In this document: in pieces, positions 8,972 to 17,552 of the stretch | How the letters are laid out: each line of letters opens with the position of its first letter | Numbering within the stretch: position 1 is the first letter of the stretch | Origin: Anaerolineae bacterium | GTDB taxonomy: Bacteria > Chloroflexota > Anaerolineae > Aggregatilineales > Phototrophicaceae | DNA length: 64,000 bases | Direction: 5' to 3' | NCBI GenBank assembly: GCA_013360465.1 | Contig: JABWBO010000005.1 | Coordinates: 62,001 to 126,000, forward strand | Position numbers and translations under genes: made by a program | Notes under the pieces: model-generated | Told to the model about the DNA's origin: nothing | The model's database searches: none | What the model saw: only the letters and a program-made list of their open reading frames with translations

Positions 8972-10297
8972 ATGCTGCCAGAGCTTGCCTCGTCCGTCAA
9001 CGACCGCCCCCGGCTGCGGTCGTCTGTCGGGCTGGACCCCCACCAGGACAGCGCAGCTGCCGATTTGCGCGGGCTGGTGATGAAGGTTTTCGCCATCGAA
9101 TCCGAAAGCCTCGTCGAAGAAGATCGGTCGCTGAACGAAATGCTGCTCCTTTCCGGCAGCGCCAAATACGTCGTCTCCTACACCGGACACCTGCTGATGG
9201 GTTCCGAAGAGGCATACGACAAGCTCGACGCCGATCTGGCGGCGATGGATTATCTGCCGATCTTCCGTGAGGTCGGCGGCAGGCAGATCATCCACATCTT
9301 CAGTGGGCGGGTGCAGCCTGCGCCGCGCCCCTGGTGGCCCAATGCGCTCCTGCTTGCCCTCACCGTCATCAGCCTGCTGATGGTCGGCACGGAGGTCGCC
9401 ATCAACGAGATCGCCGGACTGGGCGCGCCAGAGGCGGAAATCGAAGCGCTGATCGCCAACTTCTTCGGTGAATTGTGGCGCGGCATCCCCTATGCCGGCA
9501 GCCTGCTGCTGATCCTCGGCGCGCACGAGTTGGGGCATTTCTTCGCCGGGCGGCGGCACAAGCTGGCGGTCACGCTGCCCTACTTCATCCCGGCTCCGTT
9601 CACCTTCTTCGGCACGTTTGGCGCGTTCATTCAGCTGCGCCAGCCGATGCGCAGCCGCAAGACACTGCTCGACATCGGTCTGGCGGGTCCACTCGTCGGG
9701 CTGCTGGTCGCCATCCCGATCCTCTACATCGGGCTGCGCACCTCGCCGGTCGATGTCATTCAGCCGGGCTTGCTCGAAGGCAATTCCTTCCTCTATGCGC
9801 TGATGAAGACGCTGACTTTCGGCGAGTTCCTGCCCAACGGCACTTATGACGTGTACATCAACCAGCTGGCGCGGGCGGGGTGGGTCGGTCTGCTGGTCAC
9901 CGGCTTGAACCTGATCCCCATCGGGCAGCTGGATGGCGGGCACGTCCTCTATTCGCTGATCGGCGAGCATGCCCGCCGGCTGTACGCCCCGCTCATGGCG
10001 GCGATGATCGGTTTGGTCCTCGTCACCCTTTCGACCAGCGCCATCTGGGTGCTGTGGCTGGTGCTGCTGCTGCTTTTCGGGCGCATCTACGCCGTCCCGC
10101 TCGACAATATCACCCCGCTCGATCCGCGCCGGCGCTTCCTGGCGGCGCTGGGCTTGATTGTCTTTGTGGTGACCTTCGTGCCGCTGCCGCTTTCGCCGGT
10201 TGAAGGGGTGACTCTGCCGCCGGGGACGGACTCGGCGTCGATCCTGCTGCCGGCCGCCATCACCCTGATGGCGCTGTTCATGAACCGCCGCAGGTAG
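8972..10297 (+). CDS. Site-2 protease-type membrane metalloprotease (M50)
   Basis: A 441-residue membrane protein. An N-terminal soluble region of about 120 residues precedes several transmembrane helices. The zinc-binding HELGH motif lies near residue 190 in a membrane helix, and the third-ligand motif LIPIGQLDGGH lies near residue 320; together they define the S2P/M50 family. The order and the N-terminal region resemble the EGY1-like group found in plants and many bacteria. Such proteases cut membrane proteins within the bilayer, often to release regulators; the substrate is not evident here. I chose the ATG at 8972 because GGAG lies 8 bases upstream. accC starts only 5 bases after its stop, suggesting one transcript. 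Confidence 0.85.
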   Translation: MLPELASSVNDRPRLRSSVGLDPHQDSAAADLRGLVMKVFAIESESLVEEDRSLNEMLLLSGSAKYVVSYTGHLLMGSEEAYDKLDADLAAMDYLPIFREVGGRQIIHIFSGRVQPAPRPWWPNALLLALTVISLLMVGTEVAINEIAGLGAPEAEIEALIANFFGELWRGIPYAGSLLLILGAHELGHFFAGRRHKLAVTLPYFIPAPFTFFGTFGAFIQLRQPMRSRKTLLDIGLAGPLVGLLVAIPILYIGLRTSPVDVIQPGLLEGNSFLYALMKTLTFGEFLPNGTYDVYINQLARAGWVGLLVTGLNLIPIGQLDGGHVLYSLIGEHARRLYAPLMAAMIGLVLVTLSTSAIWVLWLVLLLLFGRIYAVPLDNITPLDPRRRFLAALGLIVFVVTFVPLPLSPVEGVTLPPGTDSASILLPAAITLMALFMNRRR

Positions 10298-10301
10298 CCC
10301 G

Positions 10302-11813
10302 ATGCTGCGCAAGTGCCTGATCGCCAACCGGGGCGAGATCGCCGTTCGCATCCTCCGCGCCTGCCGCGAACTGGGGGTGCGCACGGTCGCCGTCTATTCG
10401 GAGGTCGATGCGGACGCCCGGCACGTCCATCTGGCGGATGAAGCGGTCGCCCTCGGCGGGGCAGCGCCTTCGGAGAGCTATCTGAACGCCGACCGGCTGA
10501 TCGCCGCCGCCCTGGCGACCGGTTGCGACTGCGTGCATCCCGGCTACGGTTTCCTGTCGGAGGTCGAAACCTTCGCCGAGGCGGTGATCGCCGCCGGCTT
10601 GGTCTGGGTCGGTCCTCCCCCGGACGCGATCCGCCGCATGGGGGTCAAGACCGAAGCGCGCGCCCTGATACAAAAGGCGGGTGTGCCGCTTGCGCCGGGA
10701 TTTCAGAGCGATGCCGCCGATGACGCGGCGTTCCTGACGGCGGCGGGGCAGATCGGCTATCCGGTCATGGTCAAGGCGGCGGGCGGCGGCGGCGGCAAGG
10801 GCATCCGCGTCGTCTACGATCCCGCCGCACTGGCGGAATCGCTGGCGGCGGCGCGGCGCGAAGCTCTGCACGCCTTCGGCGATCCGCGCGTCTATCTGGA
10901 GAAATTCATCGAGCGCGCCCGCCACATCGAAATTCAGGTCTTTGGCGACTCACACGGGAACATCGTCCACCTCTTCGAGCGCGAATGCAGCGCCCAGCGG
11001 CGGCATCAGAAAGTCATCGAGGAGTCGCCTTCGCCTTTGCTCACGCCGGAACTGCGGGTGGACATGGGCGCGGCGGCGGTTGAAGCGGCGCGCGCCGTCG
11101 GCTACGTCAACGCCGGCACGGTCGAATTCATCGCAGCGGCTTCCGGCGAATACTACTTCCTGGAGATGAACACCCGCCTGCAGGTCGAACATCCGGTCAC
11201 CGAACTGGTCGCCGGTCTTGATCTGGTCAAATTGCAGTTCGCCGTCGCGGCGGGCGAAGCGCTGCCCTTCACCCAGGCGGACCTGATGCAGCGCGGACAC
11301 GCCATCGAAGCGCGCCTCTATGCCGAAGACCCGCGCGCCGGTTTCCTGCCCGCCACCGGCGTCCTGCTGCGTTTTCTACCCCCCACCGGCTTGGGTGTGC
11401 GCGTCGATTCCGGCGTGGAATCGGGCGACGCCATCACCATTCATTACGATCCGATGATCGCCAAGATCATCGTCCACGACAGCACCCGCGCTGGGGCGAT
11501 TCGCCGGCTGGATGCCGCGCTGCGCGAGACGACGCTGATCGGCACGACGACCAATCTGGGCTTTCTGCGGGCGCTGGTCAATCATCCGGCGTTTGCGGCG
11601 AGCGAAATCGACACGAATTTCATCGAGCGCCATCTGGACGAGCTGCTGCCTTCGGACGACCTGCCGCTGCCGGACGCGGCGCTGATCGCGGTGGCGCTGT
11701 CCGACCTGAGCAGTGGGCGGACGGCGGGATCTGCCCAGGCGGCGAACGATGCGCCGGGCGATCCCTGGGCGCTGGCGGATGGGTTCCGCCTGGGGCGAGG
11801 TGGAACACCCTGA
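10302..11813 (+). CDS. accC: Biotin carboxylase subunit of acyl-CoA carboxylase
   Basis: A 503-residue biotin carboxylase. It has the N-terminal domain (LIANRGEIAVRI), the glycine-rich ATP-grasp loop KAAGGGGGKG near residue 160, the catalytic-site stretch ERECSAQRRHQK near 227-236, and EMNTRLQVEH near 288. The protein uses ATP and bicarbonate to carboxylate biotin on a carrier protein, the first step of fatty-acid or propionyl-CoA carboxylation. A separate biotin carrier gene lies 0.8 kb downstream, so this is the multi-subunit form; no carboxyltransferase gene is in the window. The C-terminal 40 residues beyond the usual end are low-complexity. Confidence 0.92.
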   Translation: MLRKCLIANRGEIAVRILRACRELGVRTVAVYSEVDADARHVHLADEAVALGGAAPSESYLNADRLIAAALATGCDCVHPGYGFLSEVETFAEAVIAAGLVWVGPPPDAIRRMGVKTEARALIQKAGVPLAPGFQSDAADDAAFLTAAGQIGYPVMVKAAGGGGGKGIRVVYDPAALAESLAAARREALHAFGDPRVYLEKFIERARHIEIQVFGDSHGNIVHLFERECSAQRRHQKVIEESPSPLLTPELRVDMGAAAVEAARAVGYVNAGTVEFIAAASGEYYFLEMNTRLQVEHPVTELVAGLDLVKLQFAVAAGEALPFTQADLMQRGHAIEARLYAEDPRAGFLPATGVLLRFLPPTGLGVRVDSGVESGDAITIHYDPMIAKIIVHDSTRAGAIRRLDAALRETTLIGTTTNLGFLRALVNHPAFAASEIDTNFIERHLDELLPSDDLPLPDAALIAVALSDLSSGRTAGSAQAANDAPGDPWALADGFRLGRGGTP

Positions 11814-11870
11814 CGAGAGGTTTGACAGGCTTGCCCTGGAGCAAGCAGTTATTCAAGAGGAGTATGGAAG

Positions 11871-12587
11871 ATGTGCGGTATCTTCAGCCTTGTGGTCCTG
11901 GGAATCTTCGGATTCTTCGGAATATTCGGTTTCAGGAGCGGCGTGCCGGAGCCGCTGGTTGCGCCGACGGCGGTGATCGTCCCTACGCTCCTGCCCACGC
12001 CGACCGTCTTTGAGCCGACGCAGGTCCCGACGATGGTTCCGACCCCGACGCCGGGGGCGACCAGCGGTGACCCGGTGTTGGTTCCGACAGAGTCCTACCT
12101 GATCGCCTGCGAGCCGATCCCGACGGAACTGGATCGCGCGGTGGTCGACGGCTACAAAGCCGACGTGTTGAGCGCCGAAAACGGCTGGAGCTACCAGCCC
12201 AGCGAAGGCGAACAGAAGACCATCGGGACCTGGTGGAACGAGGCGACCGGAGCGGTCGCCTATGCTGAACTGCTGCACTACGACTGCGGGTTGCCGCCAA
12301 AAGTCGTGGATGGTTATTTCAACCCGGATACCTGGGATGTGCTGTTCCAGAACTACCAGCGCTATCGTATGGCGGCGACCTGTGCCAGCGGCGACCTGCG
12401 GTTGTTCGTCTTCGAGACGGTCTATGAAGACCGTGACTACGAGACCCGCTACTGGTTCGAGCCGGTCGAGGACCGCCGTCTGATGATGTTCATGCTCACC
12501 ACACGGGTGTCGGAAGCAGCGCAGAGCGGTCCGATCATCGAAACGCTCTTCCCCGACCTGCCGAACTGTGCCCGCGTGGTCGGCTGA
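11871..12587 (+). CDS. Exported protein of unknown function within the acc operon
   Basis: A 238-residue protein. A hydrophobic N-terminus (IFSLVVLGIFGFFGIFGF) is followed by a Pro/Thr linker (residues 30-65), then a globular domain of about 165 residues with Trp/Tyr-rich strands (ENGWSYQPSEGEQ, YETRYWFEP) and four Cys that may form two disulfides. I do not recognise the domain. GAGGAG lies about 10 bases before the ATG. Its position between accC and the biotin carrier gene is odd: it ends 2 bases before the carrier gene, so it is surely co-transcribed, but an exported protein has no obvious part in a cytoplasmic carboxylase. Confidence 0.65.
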   Translation: MCGIFSLVVLGIFGFFGIFGFRSGVPEPLVAPTAVIVPTLLPTPTVFEPTQVPTMVPTPTPGATSGDPVLVPTESYLIACEPIPTELDRAVVDGYKADVLSAENGWSYQPSEGEQKTIGTWWNEATGAVAYAELLHYDCGLPPKVVDGYFNPDTWDVLFQNYQRYRMAATCASGDLRLFVFETVYEDRDYETRYWFEPVEDRRLMMFMLTTRVSEAAQSGPIIETLFPDLPNCARVVG

Positions 12588-12589
12588 GG

Positions 12590-13111
12590 ATGTCCTTGCA
12601 GAAGACCTACGTCTACAACGGTCGGACGGTGATGATTGATCTCGCGCCGCTGCCCGATGGACGCTGGCGCGCGCAGATCGATGGCAGGGAACACATCGTC
12701 ACTGTCCGTCCGCTCCCTGACGGCGGCGTGACGCTGACTCTGGACGGCGAGCGCCGGACGGTATATGTCGAGCGCGCCGGCGCAGATCGGCTGGCGGCGC
12801 TGGATGGGATCGTCTATACCCTGTCGCCGCCTGAGGTGCGCGGCGGTCGGCGGCGCGGCGTGCGCCCCGGCGCGAACGAACTGACGGCGCAGATGCCGGG
12901 ACAGATTCGCGAGGTGCTGGTGAGCGAAGAACAGGCGGTCGCGCGTGGGCAGACGATCCTCCTGCTGGAGGCGATGAAGATGGAAATTCGCGCCGCCGCC
13001 CCGGCGGATGGTGTGGTGACGCGGCTGCTAGTCAAAGCGGGTGATGTCGTCGAACGCGGTCAGCGGCTCGCGGAGATTCGACCGGATGAGGGCACGGAGG
13101 ATGGCGCATGA
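12590..13111 (+). CDS. Biotin carboxyl carrier protein of acyl-CoA carboxylase
   Basis: A 173-residue biotin carrier. The C-terminal biotinyl domain (about residues 95-165) has the canonical EAMKMEI, with the biotin-accepting Lys at residue 130 and the typical hairpin partner ADGVVTRLLVKAGDVV. The N-terminal 90 residues form a small beta-rich domain often seen on carriers from propionyl- or methylcrotonyl-type carboxylases, instead of the Pro/Ala linker of E. coli AccB. It should receive CO2 from the upstream AccC. Its TGA stop overlaps the ATG of the next gene (ATGA), so the two are translationally coupled. Confidence 0.88.
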   Translation: MSLQKTYVYNGRTVMIDLAPLPDGRWRAQIDGREHIVTVRPLPDGGVTLTLDGERRTVYVERAGADRLAALDGIVYTLSPPEVRGGRRRGVRPGANELTAQMPGQIREVLVSEEQAVARGQTILLLEAMKMEIRAAAPADGVVTRLLVKAGDVVERGQRLAEIRPDEGTEDGA

Positions 13112-13689
13112 CTCGCAGGAAGATCGCCTGGATCGAGACGGTGGATGAGTCCGACGCCCAGGGCGAGGTGAAAGACGCTTATGCCGAAACTGGCGACCGC
13201 AGGACCGGCAGGGTCGATCACATCATGAAGATTCACAGCCTGCACCCCCGGTCGATGCTCGATCATGAGGTTCTGTACCGGACGCTGATGTACAGCGATG
13301 GACCGCTCAAGCGGGCGCAGCGGGAGATGATCGCCACCGTCGTCTCGGCGATCAACCGCTGCAAATACTGACTGCGCCATCACGCGCGCAACCTTCGTCA
13401 GTTGACGAAGGACGAATCCCTGGTCGAACAGCTGAGTACCGATTATGCCCAGGCGGCGCTGGGCGCGGCGGACCGCGCCATGCTGGATTATGCCGTCAAG
13501 CTGACCCGGACGCCCTGGGCGATGGTCGAGTCGGATGTCGAGGCGCTGCGGGCGCAAGGCTTCAGCGACCGCGCCATCCTGGACATCGTGCAGATCACCG
13601 CCTACTACGCTTACGTCAACCGCATCGCCGACGGACTGGGCGTCGGGCTTGAAGACTACTGGGAGCGCGGCGACACCCCGGATGCCTGA
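13108..13689 (+). CDS. AhpD-like peroxidase-related selenoprotein (TGA = Sec88, CxxU)
   Basis: The ORF track shows two pieces (13108-13371 and 13402-13689), but they are in the same frame and join into one 193-residue protein if the TGA at 13369-13371 is read as selenocysteine. The N-part REMIATVVSAINRCKY and the C-part ITAYYAYVNRIADGLGV both match the 'uncharacterized peroxidase-related' branch of the AhpD superfamily, which is about 190 residues long. TGA falls where the second Cys of CxxC belongs: Glu73, Cys85, Sec88 and His92 reproduce the 12/3/4 spacing of AhpD Glu118, Cys130, Cys133 and His137. A perfect stem-loop follows, as a bacterial SECIS would. Likely a redox enzyme that reduces hydroperoxides. 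Coupled to the biotin carrier gene by an ATGA overlap. Confidence 0.85.
13392..13411 (+). promoter_or_regulatory. Candidate bacterial SECIS stem-loop
   Basis: CCTTCGTC and GACGAAGG form a perfect 8-bp stem with loop AGTT. The stem starts 20 nt after the TGA, and the loop G at 13401 lies about 30 nt after it. The known bacterial SECIS rules ask for a hairpin immediately downstream whose apical loop has a G in its first two positions and lies roughly 16-37 nt from UGA; this one fits. It lies inside the coding region, as bacterial SECIS elements do. Confidence 0.75.
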
Positions 13690-13865
13690 TCTGCGAGCGC
13701 CCGGCACGCTCATGTGAGTCCCAATGCATATTTCGTAGTACAATGAAAATGATCGTGAATTATTGCACAAGGCGTGCGCCCGCACCGCCGTTTTCGTCAT
13801 CCCCAGGCACACCGCCGCCCGCTTAAGCCTCATCAGGAGCGTCTCATCCATGTAAAGGAGATGCT

Positions 13866-15347
13866 ATGCGACACAGGCGATTCCCTCGGTTCGTTCGGCT
13901 TGCGCCGGTCCTGGCGGTGGCGGTCCTGCTGACTGTCTCCGCGTTCTCCAGCACGCAGGCGCAGATCGGAGGCTCAATTGGCTACGGCAGCAGCGTCCTG
14001 GGCAATATCCCGGCTGCCGGTCAATCGCTGACCTACAGTTTCAACGGCAGCGCCGGCGACTTCATCCAGATCACGCTGCGCAACTGGACCGGGACGCTGA
14101 ACCCCCGGCTTGATCTTTTCACCCCTGACGGACAGCCCGCCGCCGCCGCCGCGACGCATCCGCTGTCCGACGATCCGCTGGCGGCGTTCGTCTCGCTCTT
14201 CCTGCCGCAGGGCGGCATTTACTCGCTGCTCGTCAGTGGGGAAGGCGATACCACCGGCGAATTCATCCTAAAGCTTCAGGGGCGCGGCGGCATGAGCGCC
14301 ACGCCGCTGGTCTATGGGCAAAGCCTGGATGTGAACGTCCCGACCGACCCGCCGCCGCAGTACTTCACGTTCGAGGCGCAGGACTGCCCGACGGTGCTGA
14401 CACTCTCCAATCTGAGCGATGGACTGCCCTTCACCTTCCCTTTCCATGCCAAAGTCCATAATCAGGCGGGGACACAGATCGCTCAGTGGTACGGCGGCGA
14501 TGCCCTGGAAGACCGGCTCGTCGCAGCGCCTTCCAGCGGTCGCTACGAAGTCATCGTGTCCTCCGACGATCCTCAGGTCGCGGGCACGGTGCAGCTGCTC
14601 GTCACCTGTGAAGAACAGTCGCCGGGCTGCCTCGCCGCCGTGCTGGCGGCGGGTTACGCCGCCGGCATTTGCCCGCCGTGTTTTGCCGAAGGCGGGCGCT
14701 GCCCCGACTTCGGCGTCGAAGTCTCTCTGTCGGACCTCACAGCGTCGTTTACCTGGTCCCCGGTTGACGGGGCGGACTGGTACATCTTCAGCATCCTCGA
14801 TTCTGGCGGCGGGCTGCTGATGGATTCGCCGCAGCTTCTCGAAGGCGAGACCACCCATACCTACAGCTTCAACCCCGCCGACCTGCCGCGCGGACCGTTC
14901 ACGGCAGTGGTGAGCGCCGGCGCTGAGGGCGGCGATTCTGAGCCGCTGTGTCTGGATGACGTGGTGGTCAGCTTCGAAGGCACGACCACCGAGACCTGCT
15001 CCGGCATTGCCGTCGGCATCGATGTCGTGCCGGGCGCGCGCGCGGCGGTCGCCCATTGGGGCGCGATCCCCGGCGCAGCCGCCTACCTGACCCACGTCTA
15101 CGCCTATGCCGATGACGGTGGTCTGATCGGCATCCGTGTGCTGACCGTGCCGGGTGACGCCACGACCTACCATCTCGCCGATGTCTTCCCGCCGGACTAT
15201 GAGCGCTTCCAGGTGCGCATTGCCGCCTACTCCGAAGCGAGCGGGGGTGGGGCGTTCGGCGATATGCCGCAGGGCTATCTGTGCGATGGCGGCGCAGATG
15301 TCACCTTCGGACCGCTCGGTCCTGTTGAATGGGGACCGGCGTCCTAG
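13866..15347 (+). CDS. Secreted beta-rich protein, first of two paralogs
   Basis: A 493-residue secreted protein with a signal peptide ending near ..FSSTQA-QIGG. Residues 35-145 form a PPC-like beta-sandwich (SLTYSFNGSAGDFIQITL). Residues 150-245 form a second unit beginning with PLVYGQSLDV and containing AQDCPTVLTLSN. A Cys-rich joint (CPPCFAEGGRCPDF) follows, then two fibronectin-like strands sets (FTWSPVDGADWYIFSI and AHWGAIPGAAAYLTHV). It has no catalytic motif; binding or surface roles are plausible. AAGGAG lies 5 bases before the ATG. The next gene repeats the same first 270 residues, so the pair arose by duplication. A TACAAT at about 13737 is a possible -10. Confidence 0.7.
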   Translation: MRHRRFPRFVRLAPVLAVAVLLTVSAFSSTQAQIGGSIGYGSSVLGNIPAAGQSLTYSFNGSAGDFIQITLRNWTGTLNPRLDLFTPDGQPAAAAATHPLSDDPLAAFVSLFLPQGGIYSLLVSGEGDTTGEFILKLQGRGGMSATPLVYGQSLDVNVPTDPPPQYFTFEAQDCPTVLTLSNLSDGLPFTFPFHAKVHNQAGTQIAQWYGGDALEDRLVAAPSSGRYEVIVSSDDPQVAGTVQLLVTCEEQSPGCLAAVLAAGYAAGICPPCFAEGGRCPDFGVEVSLSDLTASFTWSPVDGADWYIFSILDSGGGLLMDSPQLLEGETTHTYSFNPADLPRGPFTAVVSAGAEGGDSEPLCLDDVVVSFEGTTTETCSGIAVGIDVVPGARAAVAHWGAIPGAAAYLTHVYAYADDGGLIGIRVLTVPGDATTYHLADVFPPDYERFQVRIAAYSEASGGGAFGDMPQGYLCDGGADVTFGPLGPVEWGPAS

Positions 15348-15372
15348 CCTGGAACGGAGGAAGGGGTGGATC

Positions 15373-17502
15373 ATGAAACACATACCAGAACGCGGTTTCA
15401 GGCTGACGCTGATCAGACTCATCCTCATCCTGGCTGTCCTCAGCCTGATTCAGGGCAGCAGCTTTGACACTCAGGCGCAGAGCGGCGGCGCGCTCGGCTA
15501 TGGCTCGAAGGTCTACGGCGTGATTTCGGCTTCGGCGCCGCTGGTGACCTACAGCTTCGCCGGTCAGCAGGGCGATTACGTCGTGATGACCGCCGAGTCC
15601 TGGACGGGGACGCTGGAGGTTCAGTTGGAGTTCGTCGCGCCGACCGGCGTGGTGCTGGATCGCAGCACGCAGAACACGCCGACCGGCGAAGCGCTCGGCG
15701 CGCATCTGGCGGTCTTTCTGCCGGAGTCGGGCGTCTACGTACTGAGGCTGAGCGGGGAACGCGCCACCACCGGCGACTTCCTGCTTAGCGTGCTGGGGCG
15801 CGCCGCTGCGACGGCGACGCCGCTCGTCTATGGGCAGGCGCTGGACGTGACCATCCCGATGGAAGCGGCGGCGCAGTTCTTCGCCTTCGAAGCTGAAGAC
15901 TGCCCGACCACGCTCATCGTCAGCGACCCCAGCGAAGGGGAGCCTTATGCTTTTCGGTTCATCGTCAAAGTGCGCGACCAGCGCGGTCAGACGGTGGCGC
16001 TGCTGCGCGGCGGTGAACAGCGCGAAGACTGGGTGACGGTCGAGGCGCTCAGTGGGCGCTACGAGGTCGAGGCGCTGGCGGAAGAGCCGGCGCTGAGCGG
16101 ATCAATCCGCCTGCTGGTGACCTGCGCCGATGATAACCCCGGCTGTACGCCGACCGGGCAGTCCGGCGCGGCGGTCTGCGCGCCCTGCCCGCCCATCGAT
16201 GCGCTGATTCCGGGCGGCGGCTGTCCCGATCTGCATTTCACGGCGGTTCAGGACCCCGCGATGCCCAACTGGGTGACGGTGACCTGGGACCTGATGCCCG
16301 GCGCGGACGGCTATGCCGTCTATGTGACCGGCTTGATCGAAGGCGGCGGCGAGACTTACCTGACGCACGCCGACTGGATGCCGGGCGATCCGCCGCGCTT
16401 CACCTGGGTCCTGCCCGACGTGGGCTATACCGGCTTTAACTTCACCCTGCGCGTGCGGGTCGAGGATGTCGTTATCTGTTCGCAGGAGGTACACGTCGAT
16501 ATGGGTATGCCCGCGCCGGACTGCCCCGATCTGGAGCTGAGCGCCGCGATGACCGATCCCGCAGTGCGCGCCCTGACGCTCGGATGGACGCCGGGACTGG
16601 GCGCGGATCAGTTCGATCTCGATATTTACAGCATCACGGATGGGAGCGAGACCTACAGCGGTCGCCTGGTCCTGCCGGGTGATGCCTCGGAGTACGCCTT
16701 CGATCACTTCTCGCCGGAACTCGATGCGGTGCGCTTCGTGCTGTGGCTGTGGAAGGATGGGCGACTCTGCTCCGAAGAGATCACCATCGTCTTCACCCAG
16801 CCGCCCGATCAGCAGGGCGGTGGACCCTGCGCTGTCCGCGCCGACCGTGAAGGCGTGCCGGCGCGCGTTGGTCCTGGCGCTTCGCGCAGCATCTTCGCCT
16901 TGCTCAATCCCGGCATCGAATACACCGTCGTTGGGCAGGCGGTTGGCGAAGAGGGCGATCCCTGGTGGCAGATCGACAAGACGCAGTTTGCCGGTCACGA
17001 AGGCGTGATCAGCCTGTGGGTGGCGCAGGCAGATGTCGCCCCGATAGGCGATTGCAGCCAGGTTCCACAGACCGACATCCCCGGCGTGATCCCGTTCCCC
17101 GATGATCAGCCCGGCGGCTGGCTGCCGTGCGGATCGTGCAATACCTGCGGTCATCCCGCCAACGAGTGCGTCACCTCGCCGGAAGGCTTGTGCCTGTGGG
17201 ACCCGACGACCTGCCAGAATTTCAATGATAACCCGCCAGGCGGTGACCAGACCTGCTATGCCGTCTCGGCGGCGATCGACATGGGCAACTGCTTTGGCGG
17301 CGGTTCCGCCATGATCGACACCGTGCCGAACTGTCGGGGCACGCTTTACACGCCGGGGACGGTGATCCAGGCTCACGCCGTCGCCGTAGACTCAAAGTGC
17401 CGGGTGCGTTCCTGGACCGGATGCGGAGCGTCGGGGTCCGGCGCGAGCATCTCGTTCATCCCGCCGGGAAGCTGCACGGTCGTGGCGCATATGGGGTACT
17501 GA
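15373..17502 (+). CDS. Secreted paralog with SH3-like and Cys-rich C-terminal modules
   Basis: A 709-residue secreted protein. A signal peptide (LILILAVLSLIQGSS) is followed by the same PPC-like and PLVYGQALDV units as the upstream gene, then fibronectin-like segments with WDLMPGADGYAVYV. An SH3-like region lies near residues 490-560 (GVPARVGPG ... WWQIDK). The C-terminus holds a Cys-rich module with CGSCNTCG, NECVTSPEG and CLWDPTTC, then a final strand-rich domain with a CGASGSG core. The Cys-rich segment is conserved-looking but I cannot name it. The chosen ATG lies 26 bases after the upstream stop and has a GGAGG/GGGG-rich leader. Probably surface-located; function unknown. Confidence 0.7.
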   Translation: MKHIPERGFRLTLIRLILILAVLSLIQGSSFDTQAQSGGALGYGSKVYGVISASAPLVTYSFAGQQGDYVVMTAESWTGTLEVQLEFVAPTGVVLDRSTQNTPTGEALGAHLAVFLPESGVYVLRLSGERATTGDFLLSVLGRAAATATPLVYGQALDVTIPMEAAAQFFAFEAEDCPTTLIVSDPSEGEPYAFRFIVKVRDQRGQTVALLRGGEQREDWVTVEALSGRYEVEALAEEPALSGSIRLLVTCADDNPGCTPTGQSGAAVCAPCPPIDALIPGGGCPDLHFTAVQDPAMPNWVTVTWDLMPGADGYAVYVTGLIEGGGETYLTHADWMPGDPPRFTWVLPDVGYTGFNFTLRVRVEDVVICSQEVHVDMGMPAPDCPDLELSAAMTDPAVRALTLGWTPGLGADQFDLDIYSITDGSETYSGRLVLPGDASEYAFDHFSPELDAVRFVLWLWKDGRLCSEEITIVFTQPPDQQGGGPCAVRADREGVPARVGPGASRSIFALLNPGIEYTVVGQAVGEEGDPWWQIDKTQFAGHEGVISLWVAQADVAPIGDCSQVPQTDIPGVIPFPDDQPGGWLPCGSCNTCGHPANECVTSPEGLCLWDPTTCQNFNDNPPGGDQTCYAVSAAIDMGNCFGGGSAMIDTVPNCRGTLYTPGTVIQAHAVAVDSKCRVRSWTGCGASGSGASISFIPPGSCTVVAHMGY

Positions 17503-17508
17503 AAAGAA

Positions 17509-17549
17509 ACCTCACCCCAACCCTCCAACGGAGAGGGTTGGGGTGAGGT
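17509..17549. terminator. Bidirectional hairpin between convergent genes
   Basis: A 17-bp perfect inverted repeat (arms CCTCACCCCAACCCTC and its complement plus an A-T pair) with a 7-base loop fills the gap between the plus-strand gene ending at 17502 and the minus-strand gene ending at 17553. It is symmetric, so it can terminate both. The GC-rich CCTCACCCC core resembles palindromes dispersed in other genomes of this phylum. Confidence 0.65.
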
Positions 17550-17552
17550 CGT

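Noticed and set aside
13402-13689. Separate short gene with a TTG start
   Set aside because: It is in frame with the upstream piece, has no Shine-Dalgarno, and starts in the middle of a conserved domain; it is the C-terminal part of the selenoprotein.
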